DNA of 64,000 bases from Madurella fahalii (lineage: Eukaryota > Ascomycota > Sordariomycetes > Sordariales). A program made the translations under genes and the position numbers. This document shows, piece by piece, positions 37,126 to 46,969 of the stretch (positions are counted from its first letter, which is position 1; every line of letters starts with the position of its first letter). Location: NCBI GenBank assembly GCA_029876055.1, contig CM056874.1, forward strand, positions 1,302,001 to 1,366,000, written 5' to 3'. The notes under the pieces are model-generated. The model worked only from the letters and a program-made list of their open reading frames with translations, had not been told where the DNA came from and ran no database searches.

Positions 37126-38115
37126 ATGTTCAAGCGCTCGTTCCGAAGCCGCGACGCCAGCGCCTCCCAGCGGGAGGCTGCCTCGACGACGATGGATTCG
37201 CAACACCGCGTGGACAAGTCTTCAAGGCTGATGAGGAAGGGAACCGGGCGGGATGCCCAGAAAGTGTCGAAATTGCAACGGTCGCTCAACGGCGAGGAGG
37301 CCTCGCGCACGCAGTCTGCGCAGACGAGGCTCAGCGACAAGTCCCTCGCCCCCTCGCCCATCATCACCCTGGTGGTGGGCCGGGAAGCGCGGCTGTTTGC
37401 AGCGCACGAGGACGTGTTGCGCCAGGCGCCTTTCTTCGACAGGGTCCTGAGTAGCAACCACGTCGATGCGCAGAATAGGAGGATCTCGCTCCCAGACGAG
37501 GAGCCGGAGGTCTTCAGCGCGATCCTCGAGTACCTCTACAAGGGCGACTACTACCCCCGCTTGCTGCACAACAAGCACCGCAACTCTTGGGAACTCGAGG
37601 ACTCGCTCCCCCGTCGGGCCACGCCCCATACCTCCCCGACGATTCACGAATCCCCCAAAACCGGAGGTGGTCGCGCAGGGCATACACCCCAGACCCCTTC
37701 GGCTGTCGAGGCGACCGTGTTCCTCTCGAGCATCGGCCAGCACCTGCTCCGCGACACCGTCATATACTGCGCCGCGGAGCGCTACGGGCTGGAGGAGCTC
37801 AAGAGGCTGGCGCTGCGGAAGCAAGGATTGCAGTCCGGCATCGACGTCGGCACCATCCTCCGCAGCGCGCAATACTGCTACGCCAACACGCCGGACTCGG
37901 ACAGCCGCCTGCGCGCTCATTACCTGGCGCTCATCATCCGGTGCCGCAAGACCTTCAAGCGCAGCGGCACCATGCAGGCCGAGATGGAAAAGTGCGGCAG
38001 CGACGTGTACGGCGACGGAAGCGGCAAGCTGTTCTTCGACCTGTTCGTTGCCATGTGCAACCACCTCGACGACGTCATTGAGGCGAGCAATGCGCGGACC
38101 CCAAAGACCATCTGA
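37126..38115 (+). CDS. BTB/POZ-domain protein
   Basis: A 329-residue single-exon protein. The start at 37126 has a good context (ccgccATG) and replaces an upstream in-frame ATG at 37105. After a basic, Ser-rich N-terminus of about 75 residues comes the BTB fold: PIITLVVGREARLFAAHEDVLRQAPFF near 79-105, then RRISLPDEEPEVFSAILEYLYKGDYYP. A 65-residue insertion of low complexity separates this from the helical remainder with LRDTVIYCAAERYGLEELKRLALRK, typical of fungal BTB proteins. No second domain such as BACK or Kelch is seen. These proteins often act as Cullin-3 adaptors or as protein-binding modules; the role here is unknown. Confidence 0.85.
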   Translation: MFKRSFRSRDASASQREAASTTMDSQHRVDKSSRLMRKGTGRDAQKVSKLQRSLNGEEASRTQSAQTRLSDKSLAPSPIITLVVGREARLFAAHEDVLRQAPFFDRVLSSNHVDAQNRRISLPDEEPEVFSAILEYLYKGDYYPRLLHNKHRNSWELEDSLPRRATPHTSPTIHESPKTGGGRAGHTPQTPSAVEATVFLSSIGQHLLRDTVIYCAAERYGLEELKRLALRKQGLQSGIDVGTILRSAQYCYANTPDSDSRLRAHYLALIIRCRKTFKRSGTMQAEMEKCGSDVYGDGSGKLFFDLFVAMCNHLDDVIEASNARTPKTI

Positions 38116-39382
38116 AGAGGCTGGCGCTGTAATGGCTAACGGACAGGTTTCTGGAATTCTACAGGCGTAAATTTGGGAATACCTGGCAAAAGCAGGCAAG
38201 GGAAACTCGGACTTTTGGGCGTTTGGGCTTTTCTCATTCAAGCTCCCACATCCTGGTATCAGATTGGAACACCATTCGGGAGATCTTTCATCCACCTGAA
38301 ATATCTTCATTTCTCGAGGTTGGCCGACCAGTTTTTGATACGAGATTGCCGGAGCGAGAGGGGCTTAATGCCGATACACGATGGGAGTATGCGCGAGGGA
38401 AACTAACGCGCGCAGCTTGCTGCCCCTCTACTATCCGATTTTTCTATTGCTTGATTCTCTGCTGATACCTTTGGATACCGGGCTGGTTTGGGATTTTCAA
38501 CGGAACCCTGGCGTTTTTCTTTTGCTTTTCTGGACTATCAGATTGGTTGGCATCATCGCTGGTCGGATGATTTGCAGAAGGCAACACGAGACATCAGGGG
38601 GAAAGGGGGTTTCACTGACCAGGAAGTTTATGGCTTGTCGCTAAGCTCGACGTCCAACAACCGACAAAAAAAAAACGTCGTTTACTCTCGCCGCACTGCA
38701 ACATCCATCTCCCAGATCAACCATGGATTGTGTTATTTTCTTGCTCTGTCTGCTTAAGCTGGACTTCTTTATTTTTCGGGGGAACGGGAACTGGCGATGA
38801 CATCTCAACTTTTTTTGTCTTTTTCCCTGGCGTTTGGAAACACACAAGGAAGCTTGGAGTCGGAACCACGGACAACAACGACAACACCACTCTCAGACTG
38901 AAACAAGACGGGCAGCGAGAAGGGACGCGCAGATGCCGCCGTTCTCGCTGCAGTACATCGACACCACTCAAGCGCGCTCAGCCGCGTTTTATTTTCTTTT
39001 GTCGACAAAAAAACACATCCGGATGGTCATGGTTGGACAGCAAAGGCCTGCATGGTTGCTTGGCAAGTTTGGTTTCTACCGCCGCGCGCAGAGCAAGGGC
39101 GATCACTCGTTTGTAACGACTGATGATGATTACGACTTCTTGATGAACCTCGGGCTTTACTTATATAAAGTGAAGCTTCTTTAACTCATCGGGTCGGGGT
39201 TCGGGGCATGATTCTACTGCAAGACAGTTTGGAACATCCCCACCCCCGATTCCCGCTTGGCTCTACGCCCGCTTGAGGGGCTCCTACTAGGGTAATGAGA
39301 GAATTCGGCCACCTCACATCTTGTTGTCCCTCATCATATAGCGTTCCCCCGTGAACCTGTGACATTCCCCTACACTTCGTAC
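38116..39382. other. Convergent 3' region BTB / DUF1349 genes
   Basis: 1.27 kb between converging stops, moderately AT-rich. Short frames here lack family features. Confidence 0.45.
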
Positions 39383-40121
39383 TTAGGCACTCCAATTAAC
39401 CTCCATGTCCCTAAACTCCACCACCAGCCCCTCCCCTTCAGGCACCCCCTTCCCCGGCCTCGCCGCCATCGCCTCCACCTCAACCTCCCACTCCTCCGGC
39501 CGGTCCCCAAACACCCAGCAAACCTCCCGCAACGGCACCTTCTCCCCCGTGGCCCCCATAACCTGATACACCCAGAGACTCGTCCCGTGATGGTCCCCGG
39601 CCTTTTCCACCAGCACAGTCGTCCAACCCACTCCCTTCTCTTCCTGCTGCAGGGGCGCCACGCTCCAGTCGGCCCAGGCATCGCACGCCACCGTGGAGAG
39701 GCGCGGGGCGCCGTTGTAGAATTCGATACCAGCTTTGATCCATTTCGGTGGCGGGGTGTCGTCGTCGTCGCTGCCGCCGCCGCCGCCGCTGCTGCTGCTG
39801 CTGCTCTTGCTGGTGCGGCGGAAGCTGAGCAGGATGCCGCCTTGGTCGTATTGCTCGCGCCAGGTGAAGCGGAGCGAGAGGCGCGCTGAGAGGAACGAGT
39901 TGAGCGGGCCTGACGTGCGGGTCGAAGAACCTGGCGGGGAGGCGGTTGGGGCTGCGAGGGTGCAGGGCGGGGGGTTAGCGCTAGCGGGGGCTGCTTTGGG
40001 ATGGAGGGTGCTCGGGGGATGGAGTACCGTTGAAGACGTCTGTTGCTGGCGGCTTGCGCCAGATGTCGGTGCCTGGGGCGGCGGTGATGGTGAAGGTGTT
40101 TGTGGGGGCTGCGGCGGTCAT
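39383..40121 (-). CDS. DUF1349 (concanavalin A-like fold) protein
   Basis: Two exons (40121-40028 and 39951-39383; GTACTC donor, CAG acceptor) encode 220 residues. The protein begins MTAAAPTNTFTITAAPGTDIWRKPP; DUF1349 hallmarks follow: a DIWRKPPATD entry, FTWREQYDQGGILLSF, WIKAGIEFYNGAPRLSTVACD and WADWSVAPL, then a beta-rich C-terminus with LWVYQV and EVCWVFGD. A poly-Ser, poly-Gly and Asp insert lies in a loop near residue 85. DUF1349 proteins are small beta-sandwich proteins related to lectin/glucanase folds; their function is not known. No signal peptide is visible, so a cytosolic location is likely. A TATA box lies 100 bases upstream. Confidence 0.82.
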
Positions 40122-41009
40122 GGTTTGGTGATGATCTCTTTTGCGCTGGCGGGAGGGCTACGGTGCATACGATACACGGCAGAGAGGGGCACGTCGGAAG
40201 ACGGTGAAGGACATTGCAGCTTTTATACTTGGCTACTCTTCTGAATACGAGCTTCGTCTCGGGGTGGTGGATAATTACAACGCAATGCAATTGTCTTACA
40301 TTGGAGCTTGTCGGGCGCCTGCCGTACTCGGTAGCTCCGTCGAATAACCGGGGGCTGGCCGTTGGAGGGCGGGGTGCTGCGAGTCTGTCGGAGGGGCAGC
40401 TGACGGCGTCGAGCGGCCCGTAGATCCGTGTCGAATTCGGTGAGCGTCCATTTCCATTGGGCTGACTGCCATTGTCCCGGGTGATAATCGGCCGCGCGGA
40501 GAAGCCTCCGTCACTTAAGGCGGCTTTGTTCAGTTGTGGTTTTGATATGGCGCAGCTGCAGTGCCCAAAAATTGAATCGACGCCGAGTTCGAACCCGCGC
40601 CCTCCAGCCGGCAGAAGCTGACTCATCCGGCGGGTCAAAGCTTTCCAGTTTTTGGATGTGTCCACACACCCCGCTTGACTATCTTGACTTTGACAAATTT
40701 CGCACCCCGCCAAACGACGCGCCTCCCGACAATTCCTCTCTCGCCAGTATCGCTCACCTCTTGGCCGATTTTCACCAATCGCATACACCCCTTTTTCATC
40801 ATAGGGGGTGGTTCGCCGGCCGATTGCAACACCAAGAGCCCTGGGGAGGGCCCCGAGCTTTGCGGCTTCGGCGGCACCCATGTTGGTGGGGGACGAACCG
40901 CGTCTTCATCGCTTTACCTAAACGCCCCTTATGCGTCTAATACTTACTTCATCCCGACCTACATGATCCCCTTCGGTACCTAGAGCACATCGATTCACCG
41001 GCCCTCATC
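40122..41009. other. Divergent promoter region DUF1349 / BRF1
   Basis: 888 bases between divergent starts. It contains the TATA box of the DUF1349 gene. A tRNA-like T-loop word in this region was considered and rejected. Confidence 0.45.
40221..40227 (-). promoter_or_regulatory. TATA box of the DUF1349 gene
   Basis: The minus strand reads TATAAAA 100 bases before the ATG at 40121, a standard position. Confidence 0.6.
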
Positions 41010-43625
41010 ATGTCATCTGCCGTCAGAATACCGCCGAGGCTGGGCGGCGGGGCGAAGCCCAAATCGAAGCGGCCGAACCCCGTCCGCCGCATCATGGACC
41101 GCGAGCAGCGCATCCGTGAGAACTCGGTGGCATCGTCCTCATCTACCACAACACCTACAGCAGCACCAGCGCCCCCCGGTCGAATTTGCAAAAATCCCCA
41201 GTGTGACAAATCTGACATCCGTGACGGAGCCTGTCAGAATTGCGGTCTCGTGGCCGATGACGGTCATGACATCGTTGCCGAGGTCACCTTTGGCGAAACC
41301 TCCAACGGCGCTGCGGTGGTGCATGGCAGTTATCTTGCCGCTGATCAGGGCGGTATTCGACCTACTGGCCGTGGTTTCGCCTTTCGACGAGTTGCGGGTG
41401 CGGGTGCGAGTGAGGCCCGCGAGCGGAGTCTTAGAGAGGCCAAGCAACTCCTGTCACAGTTCTCTTACCAGCTCTCCATACCACAATATATGGTCGACCA
41501 AGCCTTCCAGCTTTACAAGGTCGCCGCGAATAGCAACTTTGTCCAAGGCCGCCGCAAGAACACCGTGGCCGCCATCTGCATGTACGCCGCCTGCCGGAAG
41601 GAGGACAGTAACAAGGTCATGCTGATCGACCTGGCCGACATCATCAAGACGGACGTCTTCCTTTTGGGCCGCAGTTACAAGGAGTTGCTTTCGCAGCTCC
41701 CCGATTTGAAGGACGGCACCAAGCCTATCATCATCGAGGACCTCATCTTCCGTTTCGCCAGCAAGCTAGAGTTCCTCCACGACACTAACAAGGTGGCCTT
41801 ATCCGCCATCCGCATCGCCCAGCGCATGCGCCACGATAACATAACTCACGGCCGCAGGCCTGCAGGCATCTGCGGAGCGGCATTGATTATGGCGGCCAGG
41901 GCACACAACTACCGGCGGACAGTTAGGGAGGTCGTCTACATCGCCAAGGTCACCATGGCTACCCTTCAGGAGCGCATGGAGGAGTTTGCGAATGTGCCGT
42001 CGGCCCAGATGACGATCCGGGAATTTCACGAGTCCGATAAGCTCCCGGAGACTTCGCACGACCCGCCGTTCGTCTACAAGCAGACGAAGGAGTGGCAGGA
42101 GAAACACAAGAAGAAAGGCAAAAAGAGGAAGGCAGCCGCAGTTACCTCTGAGAGCGGCCAATCTGGCGGCACAGCGGAACAGCAGGATGTTGCGAAGCGG
42201 CAGAAGACGGTCTCGAACGAGGCGCAGACAGCTGCCGACCCGTCAACCCCGGCAACAGATACTGCCGCAACATCTACAGCCTCTCCGTCTCCCGCACCCC
42301 AGACAGAGGGCTCGCCGACCGCCATCGTTGATAAGGATGGCTTTGTTGTCCCTCCCCTTCCACAGCAAAGCCCACGTCCGCCTCCCAGCGTACATGATCG
42401 CTCTCTCGTTCAGGTTGCCATGGCTCCAATTAACGATCAACTCGAAGCCTTGGCTGACGAGTTTGGCGAATCTGAAGAGGGGTCCGAGGAGGAGGATGAA
42501 GAGGAAGAGTTTGATTCCAGCAGCGAGATGGCCATGGCTGCAGCACAAGGAATCCAGGTCCCTGGCATGAAAATGAAGATCAAGCCGAGGGCACGGCCTC
42601 CCGGGACGGAAAATACCAGCCAGGTTGCAGCGAATGGCGGTTCGGCGGGTAGCAGGGCGGGAGGGAAGCCGACGCTGCGCATCGACGAAGAATGGGAGCT
42701 GGACGAAACCAACCTCGAGAATGAGATGCAAGGCCACCTGGACGATCCTGCCATGATTGGTGCTTCTGCAGCCGTTACGAAAGACATCGAGGATAGCCGC
42801 GAACGAGAATCTGCTGCCCGGGCCGAGAGACCTGGAAGCATCGCGCCTGAGGCCGGCGGCAATAATAGCGCCGTCACCAGTGTTACTGGGCCGCAGCTGC
42901 AGCCCGATCCATCAGATACGCGCTTCACACCCACCTCCAAGGTCTCGGACGACCCCATCATCCACGAGGACGAGTTCAAAGACGACCCAGAGGTCATGTT
43001 CTGCAAACTGTCGGAGCGGGACGTGCGGATCAAGGAGATGATCTGGGCCAACCACAACAAGGACTACATGCGCAAGGTGCAGCAAAAGATCTTTGAAGCC
43101 AAGATGGCAGAGAAAAACCCGCCCAAGCCGAAGCGGAATCGAACCAAGAGACCACGCATCGGAGAGGGCCAGGCCTCGCCCGCTGGCTCGGCCACTGAGG
43201 CTACACAGAACATGTTGCGAACCCGGGCGATCAGCACCAAGTTGGACTACTCCCGAATGGGCAACCTTTTTGACATATCCAAGAGAGGCCCCGGCAGCAC
43301 GTACGGCGGCGCGAGTTCCGTCGCCAGCCGCAGCGCTGTTCCCAGCGACGCGGGCAGCGATAATGACGATGATGATTTCCCTGACGATTCTAACCAGTGT
43401 TCGGCTGGGACAACTGGTACCGCCGCGGCTGCCGCCTCTTTGGCACAGCATGCCACGGTTGAAAAGACTGCCATCGCTCCTGATAATGATGGCGAGGCGG
43501 ATGGGGGAGAAGACGACTATGATAACGAAGAATGCGACGATGGCCAGGATGGGTATCAGGAGGAGACTTATGGAGAACAGGACTTCAATCCCTTTGGCGA
43601 TGACGGCGACTATGATGAAGAGTGA
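41010..43625 (+). CDS. BRF1: TFIIIB subunit Brf1 (RNA polymerase III initiation factor)
   Basis: An intron-less gene for 871 residues. Order of domains: a basic N-terminus; a zinc ribbon with Cys60, Cys65, Cys75 and Cys78; the B-linker FGETSNGAAVVHGSY; two cyclin-type repeats, the first with SIPQYMVDQAFQLYKVA and GRRKNTVAAICMYAACR, the second with KVALSAIRIAQRM and GRRPAGICGAALIMAAR; an acidic, disordered middle; and the Brf1 homology block II near 660-735 (MFCKLSERDVRIKEMIWANHN-type sequence), which clamps TBP. The tail is acidic. Brf1 recruits polymerase III to tRNA and 5S genes with TBP and Bdp1. The spacing in the first zinc pair, CxxxxC, differs from the CxxC of yeast and animals. The gene looks intact. 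Confidence 0.94.
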   Translation: MSSAVRIPPRLGGGAKPKSKRPNPVRRIMDREQRIRENSVASSSSTTTPTAAPAPPGRICKNPQCDKSDIRDGACQNCGLVADDGHDIVAEVTFGETSNGAAVVHGSYLAADQGGIRPTGRGFAFRRVAGAGASEARERSLREAKQLLSQFSYQLSIPQYMVDQAFQLYKVAANSNFVQGRRKNTVAAICMYAACRKEDSNKVMLIDLADIIKTDVFLLGRSYKELLSQLPDLKDGTKPIIIEDLIFRFASKLEFLHDTNKVALSAIRIAQRMRHDNITHGRRPAGICGAALIMAARAHNYRRTVREVVYIAKVTMATLQERMEEFANVPSAQMTIREFHESDKLPETSHDPPFVYKQTKEWQEKHKKKGKKRKAAAVTSESGQSGGTAEQQDVAKRQKTVSNEAQTAADPSTPATDTAATSTASPSPAPQTEGSPTAIVDKDGFVVPPLPQQSPRPPPSVHDRSLVQVAMAPINDQLEALADEFGESEEGSEEEDEEEEFDSSSEMAMAAAQGIQVPGMKMKIKPRARPPGTENTSQVAANGGSAGSRAGGKPTLRIDEEWELDETNLENEMQGHLDDPAMIGASAAVTKDIEDSRERESAARAERPGSIAPEAGGNNSAVTSVTGPQLQPDPSDTRFTPTSKVSDDPIIHEDEFKDDPEVMFCKLSERDVRIKEMIWANHNKDYMRKVQQKIFEAKMAEKNPPKPKRNRTKRPRIGEGQASPAGSATEATQNMLRTRAISTKLDYSRMGNLFDISKRGPGSTYGGASSVASRSAVPSDAGSDNDDDDFPDDSNQCSAGTTGTAAAAASLAQHATVEKTAIAPDNDGEADGGEDDYDNEECDDGQDGYQEETYGEQDFNPFGDDGDYDEE

Positions 43626-46459
43626 AAGACTCGTTAGATACCCAGACGCCACGTTTTGGTGTGACGTCCATTCTCACGCTTCGTGGCAGTGAAAGGACGG
43701 TGGAGAGAAAGCGGCTATTCTTTTATTCGCGATATTTATCGCAAGGTGCTGTTGTTTAGATTGGGTAACGTGGGCAACCACCGGTTAGGGATGCAGCGAG
43801 CAGAACGAGTTTGAAGCGGCGTTCTGTGAGATTCCTGATGATGCGTGGCGTGAATCTTAGCACTACTCGCGCAGTTCTACGACCACGGGGGGTGACTTTG
43901 GTCGACACTGCAACCATTACCTACTACCTTACTACCTTATACAGGCCTATGTATCAGCTGAATCAACTTTTCAGGATCTGTCCTGCAGTAGTAGTCCCAT
44001 CAAAATGCATGCAATATTAGTAGAGCAAAGTGAGATAATACCCCGATTCTCACAACCATGGAGATAGGGGATCGTTTATTGAAAGGCTTTATATATGACC
44101 CCTTTACTACCTCTATATACACTCTGAAGAAGAGCTTTTAAGCTCTATCCAATCTATCCAATAAAATCTATATCTATAGATCTCATTGAGGATAATCTAG
44201 TGTCCAACTATCCTTTTCACCTCCCTTCCCTCCCCCTTCCTTTCTAATACGTATACCTAGCTACATTATCACCCTATATACCTATACATCACTAGAACAT
44301 GTTTTTAAGAGGGTTTCATTGAATTACCCTTCTTTACTACCTTTAGAGTTCTGGCATATTCCCACAGTTAGGTTTCATCTGAGTGCGTTTCGCGGCGAGA
44401 GTGCGCCTTGGTGTGATGCCAGGTTGGGCGCTGGCGGTCCTAGGCCCAAAGCAACTAGCCTCCTGGCAATGAAAAAAAGGTATACCATCCTTTTACATTG
44501 GCTGGCCGTTAGACAAAGGATACCGGCGAGTTCTGAGATGGGGTAAAGAATGTCGCGGATTCTTGATAGATTTGGATCCTGGCAGGGAGCAAAGGGGAAT
44601 GACCGGTACGAGGGCTTCTTTGGCTATCAGGGCACTTCTCGACGAATAGCACTTGTTCGGCACTTTGAGAAGTGGAATTACGTCGATACGGAGGAACTGA
44701 CCGGGATGAAGCTCGGCGTTATAGCGAAAGAGGGGGTTTTATGAAGATTACTACCGAAAATCTCACTCCGTGCTGCTAGTCGCTTCTCCCGCTGCTAAAA
44801 CAAGCTGCAGAGGATTTTTTTCCCCCAAGGATATACTGTAAGAACAAGAGGGTAAGAAGCTAACTTTAGCTATCTTAGAACGTTCTTGACTATATACGAT
44901 TTAGATACCGAAGAATAGGCTCGCTATACGGTCCAGAAATCCAGGTAGGTGAGAATAGTTTGACCTGTAACTACGGCTACCGTCTTCTACCGTCGGTACA
45001 TCAGGTTCGTCAATGAGCTATTTCAATGGCCTAGAGCTCAATGAGGTTATAGCTTTTGTCAAAGAAGGTTGTCTCTATAGCTGAAATGTAAGCTCAATCA
45101 CGGAGACGGACGCAGGCCATGGTTGCGCCCAAACCCAACCCCCCCCGGGTGAAGCTAAGTGCTTCCCAAGGTCATATAGATCTAAGTTTGGGTCTTGCGT
45201 TATTCGCTATCTAAGAACTACAAGCTTCATTCGGCACCGAAACCGACCTACACCGCGGCAGACAAATGTCCCATCTACCGATTCATAGTCAAGCTGATCC
45301 AGCCTAAGACCGACGAGATTATCGATATAGCAGGTATCAATCTAGATGTAGTTATAACCTGACTTGTGACAGGAGCGTATACACCCTGCAATTCAATGAA
45401 GCCTGCCTGTCCCCATGCCTCTTCGGGATTAGCCATATCGTCGAAGATGACCTCTTCCTTCTCCCACGTGTGCGACAGGATGGCATACTCGGGGATTGCA
45501 TCATCAAAAAATTTCCTCCAGTTGGAGGGTATGAGTATTGACCAGTCTCATCGCAACGAATGTCGATTGCGTTTCACAGAGTCCTCGCTCGGGGATGGAA
45601 TTCCGAACAAAGTTCAGGTAGCACTGTAGCACCTACAGCAAAGCCCGGAATATTGCACTTAGAACTGGCCAAAATTGAGCCCGAATCAATCAGAAGCAAC
45701 GTGTCGACTGACCCCATGTGCTGTTGTGTTCACCCTTCTTTTGGGGTGGAGATGTGATAAGGGCCAGGACGTAAACAGATACTAGGAAGAGACCCTCGAG
45801 GCGGGCGCCTATTCGAAGTCAATCGTGCTCGACCCCGTGTTGAGCTTCTGGCGGCGACGGCGCGGGCGAGGGTCAATGTAACCCGTTTCGTTAGGGCACC
45901 GCTCGTCGTCGGCGATTCCAGCAACACGGCCACGCTGAACCATCTGATTTATCTGTGCAGGATAACGGAGAACCGGGCAATGGCAGAGGTCATAGACATT
46001 GCTGGTTTTTGGTGCTATCAATACGACTGAGTGCGGACTTCATTGTAAAATGTTGATTGAAGAGGAAAGGTGACATTTCTGGTCGAAAGCGGACCCAAAA
46101 AAAAAAAAAAAAAAAAATTGGAGAAAAGTGTAAATATACCGAGCCTTGTTGCAGGGAGCGAGCCCCTGGCGACAGTTGAAGAAGTTATCAGCACTAAATG
46201 TCAAACCAAAGACGGTGAGGCAAAAAAACCGTCGTAAACTTTTGATGTGTTGAATCTCACCGATCATGGCGCCGGGCCGCCGAGGAAAAGTCGCCGAGCG
46301 GGGCGCTAGCGTATCCCGACTCCAGTAAGGGATGGCTTTATCATGGCCGGATGAGTCTGTTTCCTCACCCTTCACCATACCATACCAACGTCATCAGCAC
46401 CGGCATCATCAACGTCGTCACCAACGCTTCATCAGATATCACTATATAAGAGGAAGAGA
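43626..46459. other. AT-rich spacer with mutated repeat relics
   Basis: 2.8 kb. Two tracts, about 43920-44340 and 44740-45360, are AT- and TpA-rich compared with the flanking genes, as RIP-altered repeats are. Short frames inside (for example 44550-44744) are not recognisable. A 21-base A run is at 46097-46117. A small minus-strand frame at 45809-46021 has more coding-like composition but no start or partner exon that I could find. Confidence 0.5.
46097..46117. repeat. Homopolymer A run (about 21 bases)
   Basis: An uninterrupted run of A. It could be the tail of a retroposed sequence or simple slippage; no target-site duplication was seen by eye. Confidence 0.85.
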
Positions 46460-46930
46460 ATGCCCTTCCATAAATACACCTTCACCAAACCCCTCCCTCC
46501 GGGCGTCGATTCGCAAACCGCAGTCCAGCTCCTCCACAACCCCTTCAACATCTTTAGTCTAAGCGACATCATCGTCGGCCACAGGAAAATCTCAGAAGAC
46601 TTGACATCTCGCAAGGCATCCTACGAGATCACTGACGCGGTGTCATACCTCCCTTTTGGGCTATGGGAAGGCACGGTTTCCGTGCAGATGGATTTCGTGT
46701 TTGAGTGTGATGGGTTGTCCATCACCAAGCATGCACCTATGGGGATTACTATTCGTGAGCGGTGGCGGGTTTTGACTGGAGAGACAGAGGCGAGGGGGAA
46801 GGGGATGAAGTTGGAGGCCGAGCTGGAGGCGGGGCGGCCGCAACTGGTATTGTTTTCTAGAATGATGGAGAGGAATCACGAGCGGTATCTGGGGCAGATG
46901 GTTGAGAAGGCGGGGTGGGGTGGAACTTGA
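46460..46930 (+). CDS. DUF7053-type protein
   Basis: A 156-residue single-exon protein. The order of conserved segments is typical of the small fungal DUF7053 family: a start like KYTFTKPLPPGVDSQTAVQLL, then ISEDLT, a TDAVSYLPFGLWEGTVSVQMDF segment, and a C-terminal APMGITIRERWRVL. The family has a START/polyketide-cyclase-like fold in appearance but no assigned activity. A TATATAA word lies only 11 bases before this ATG, too near to serve it, so either it is chance or transcription starts inside the frame. The stop is only about 40 bases from that of the convergent transcription factor gene. No signal peptide. Confidence 0.65.
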   Translation: MPFHKYTFTKPLPPGVDSQTAVQLLHNPFNIFSLSDIIVGHRKISEDLTSRKASYEITDAVSYLPFGLWEGTVSVQMDFVFECDGLSITKHAPMGITIRERWRVLTGETEARGKGMKLEAELEAGRPQLVLFSRMMERNHERYLGQMVEKAGWGGT

Positions 46931-46969
46931 ACCAACATTGTACGCTGCACACTATGGAAGAAAGGAAGG

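Noticed and set aside
37222..38310. 362-codon minus-strand frame opposite the BTB gene
   Set aside because: Shadow of the BTB frame in GC-rich DNA; the plus strand carries the recognisable domain.
40560..40640. tRNA-like word (GGGTTCGAACTC on the minus strand)
   Set aside because: The flanking T-stem has a mismatch and no acceptor stem or anticodon arm could be folded around it.
39370..40881. 503-codon minus-strand frame over the DUF1349 gene
   Set aside because: It reads across the promoter and in the wrong frame through most of the DUF1349 exon; the spliced 220-residue protein explains the conserved residues.
44550..44744. 64-codon frame in the AT-rich spacer
   Set aside because: Not recognisable and embedded in TpA-rich, probably RIP-altered DNA; at best a relic.
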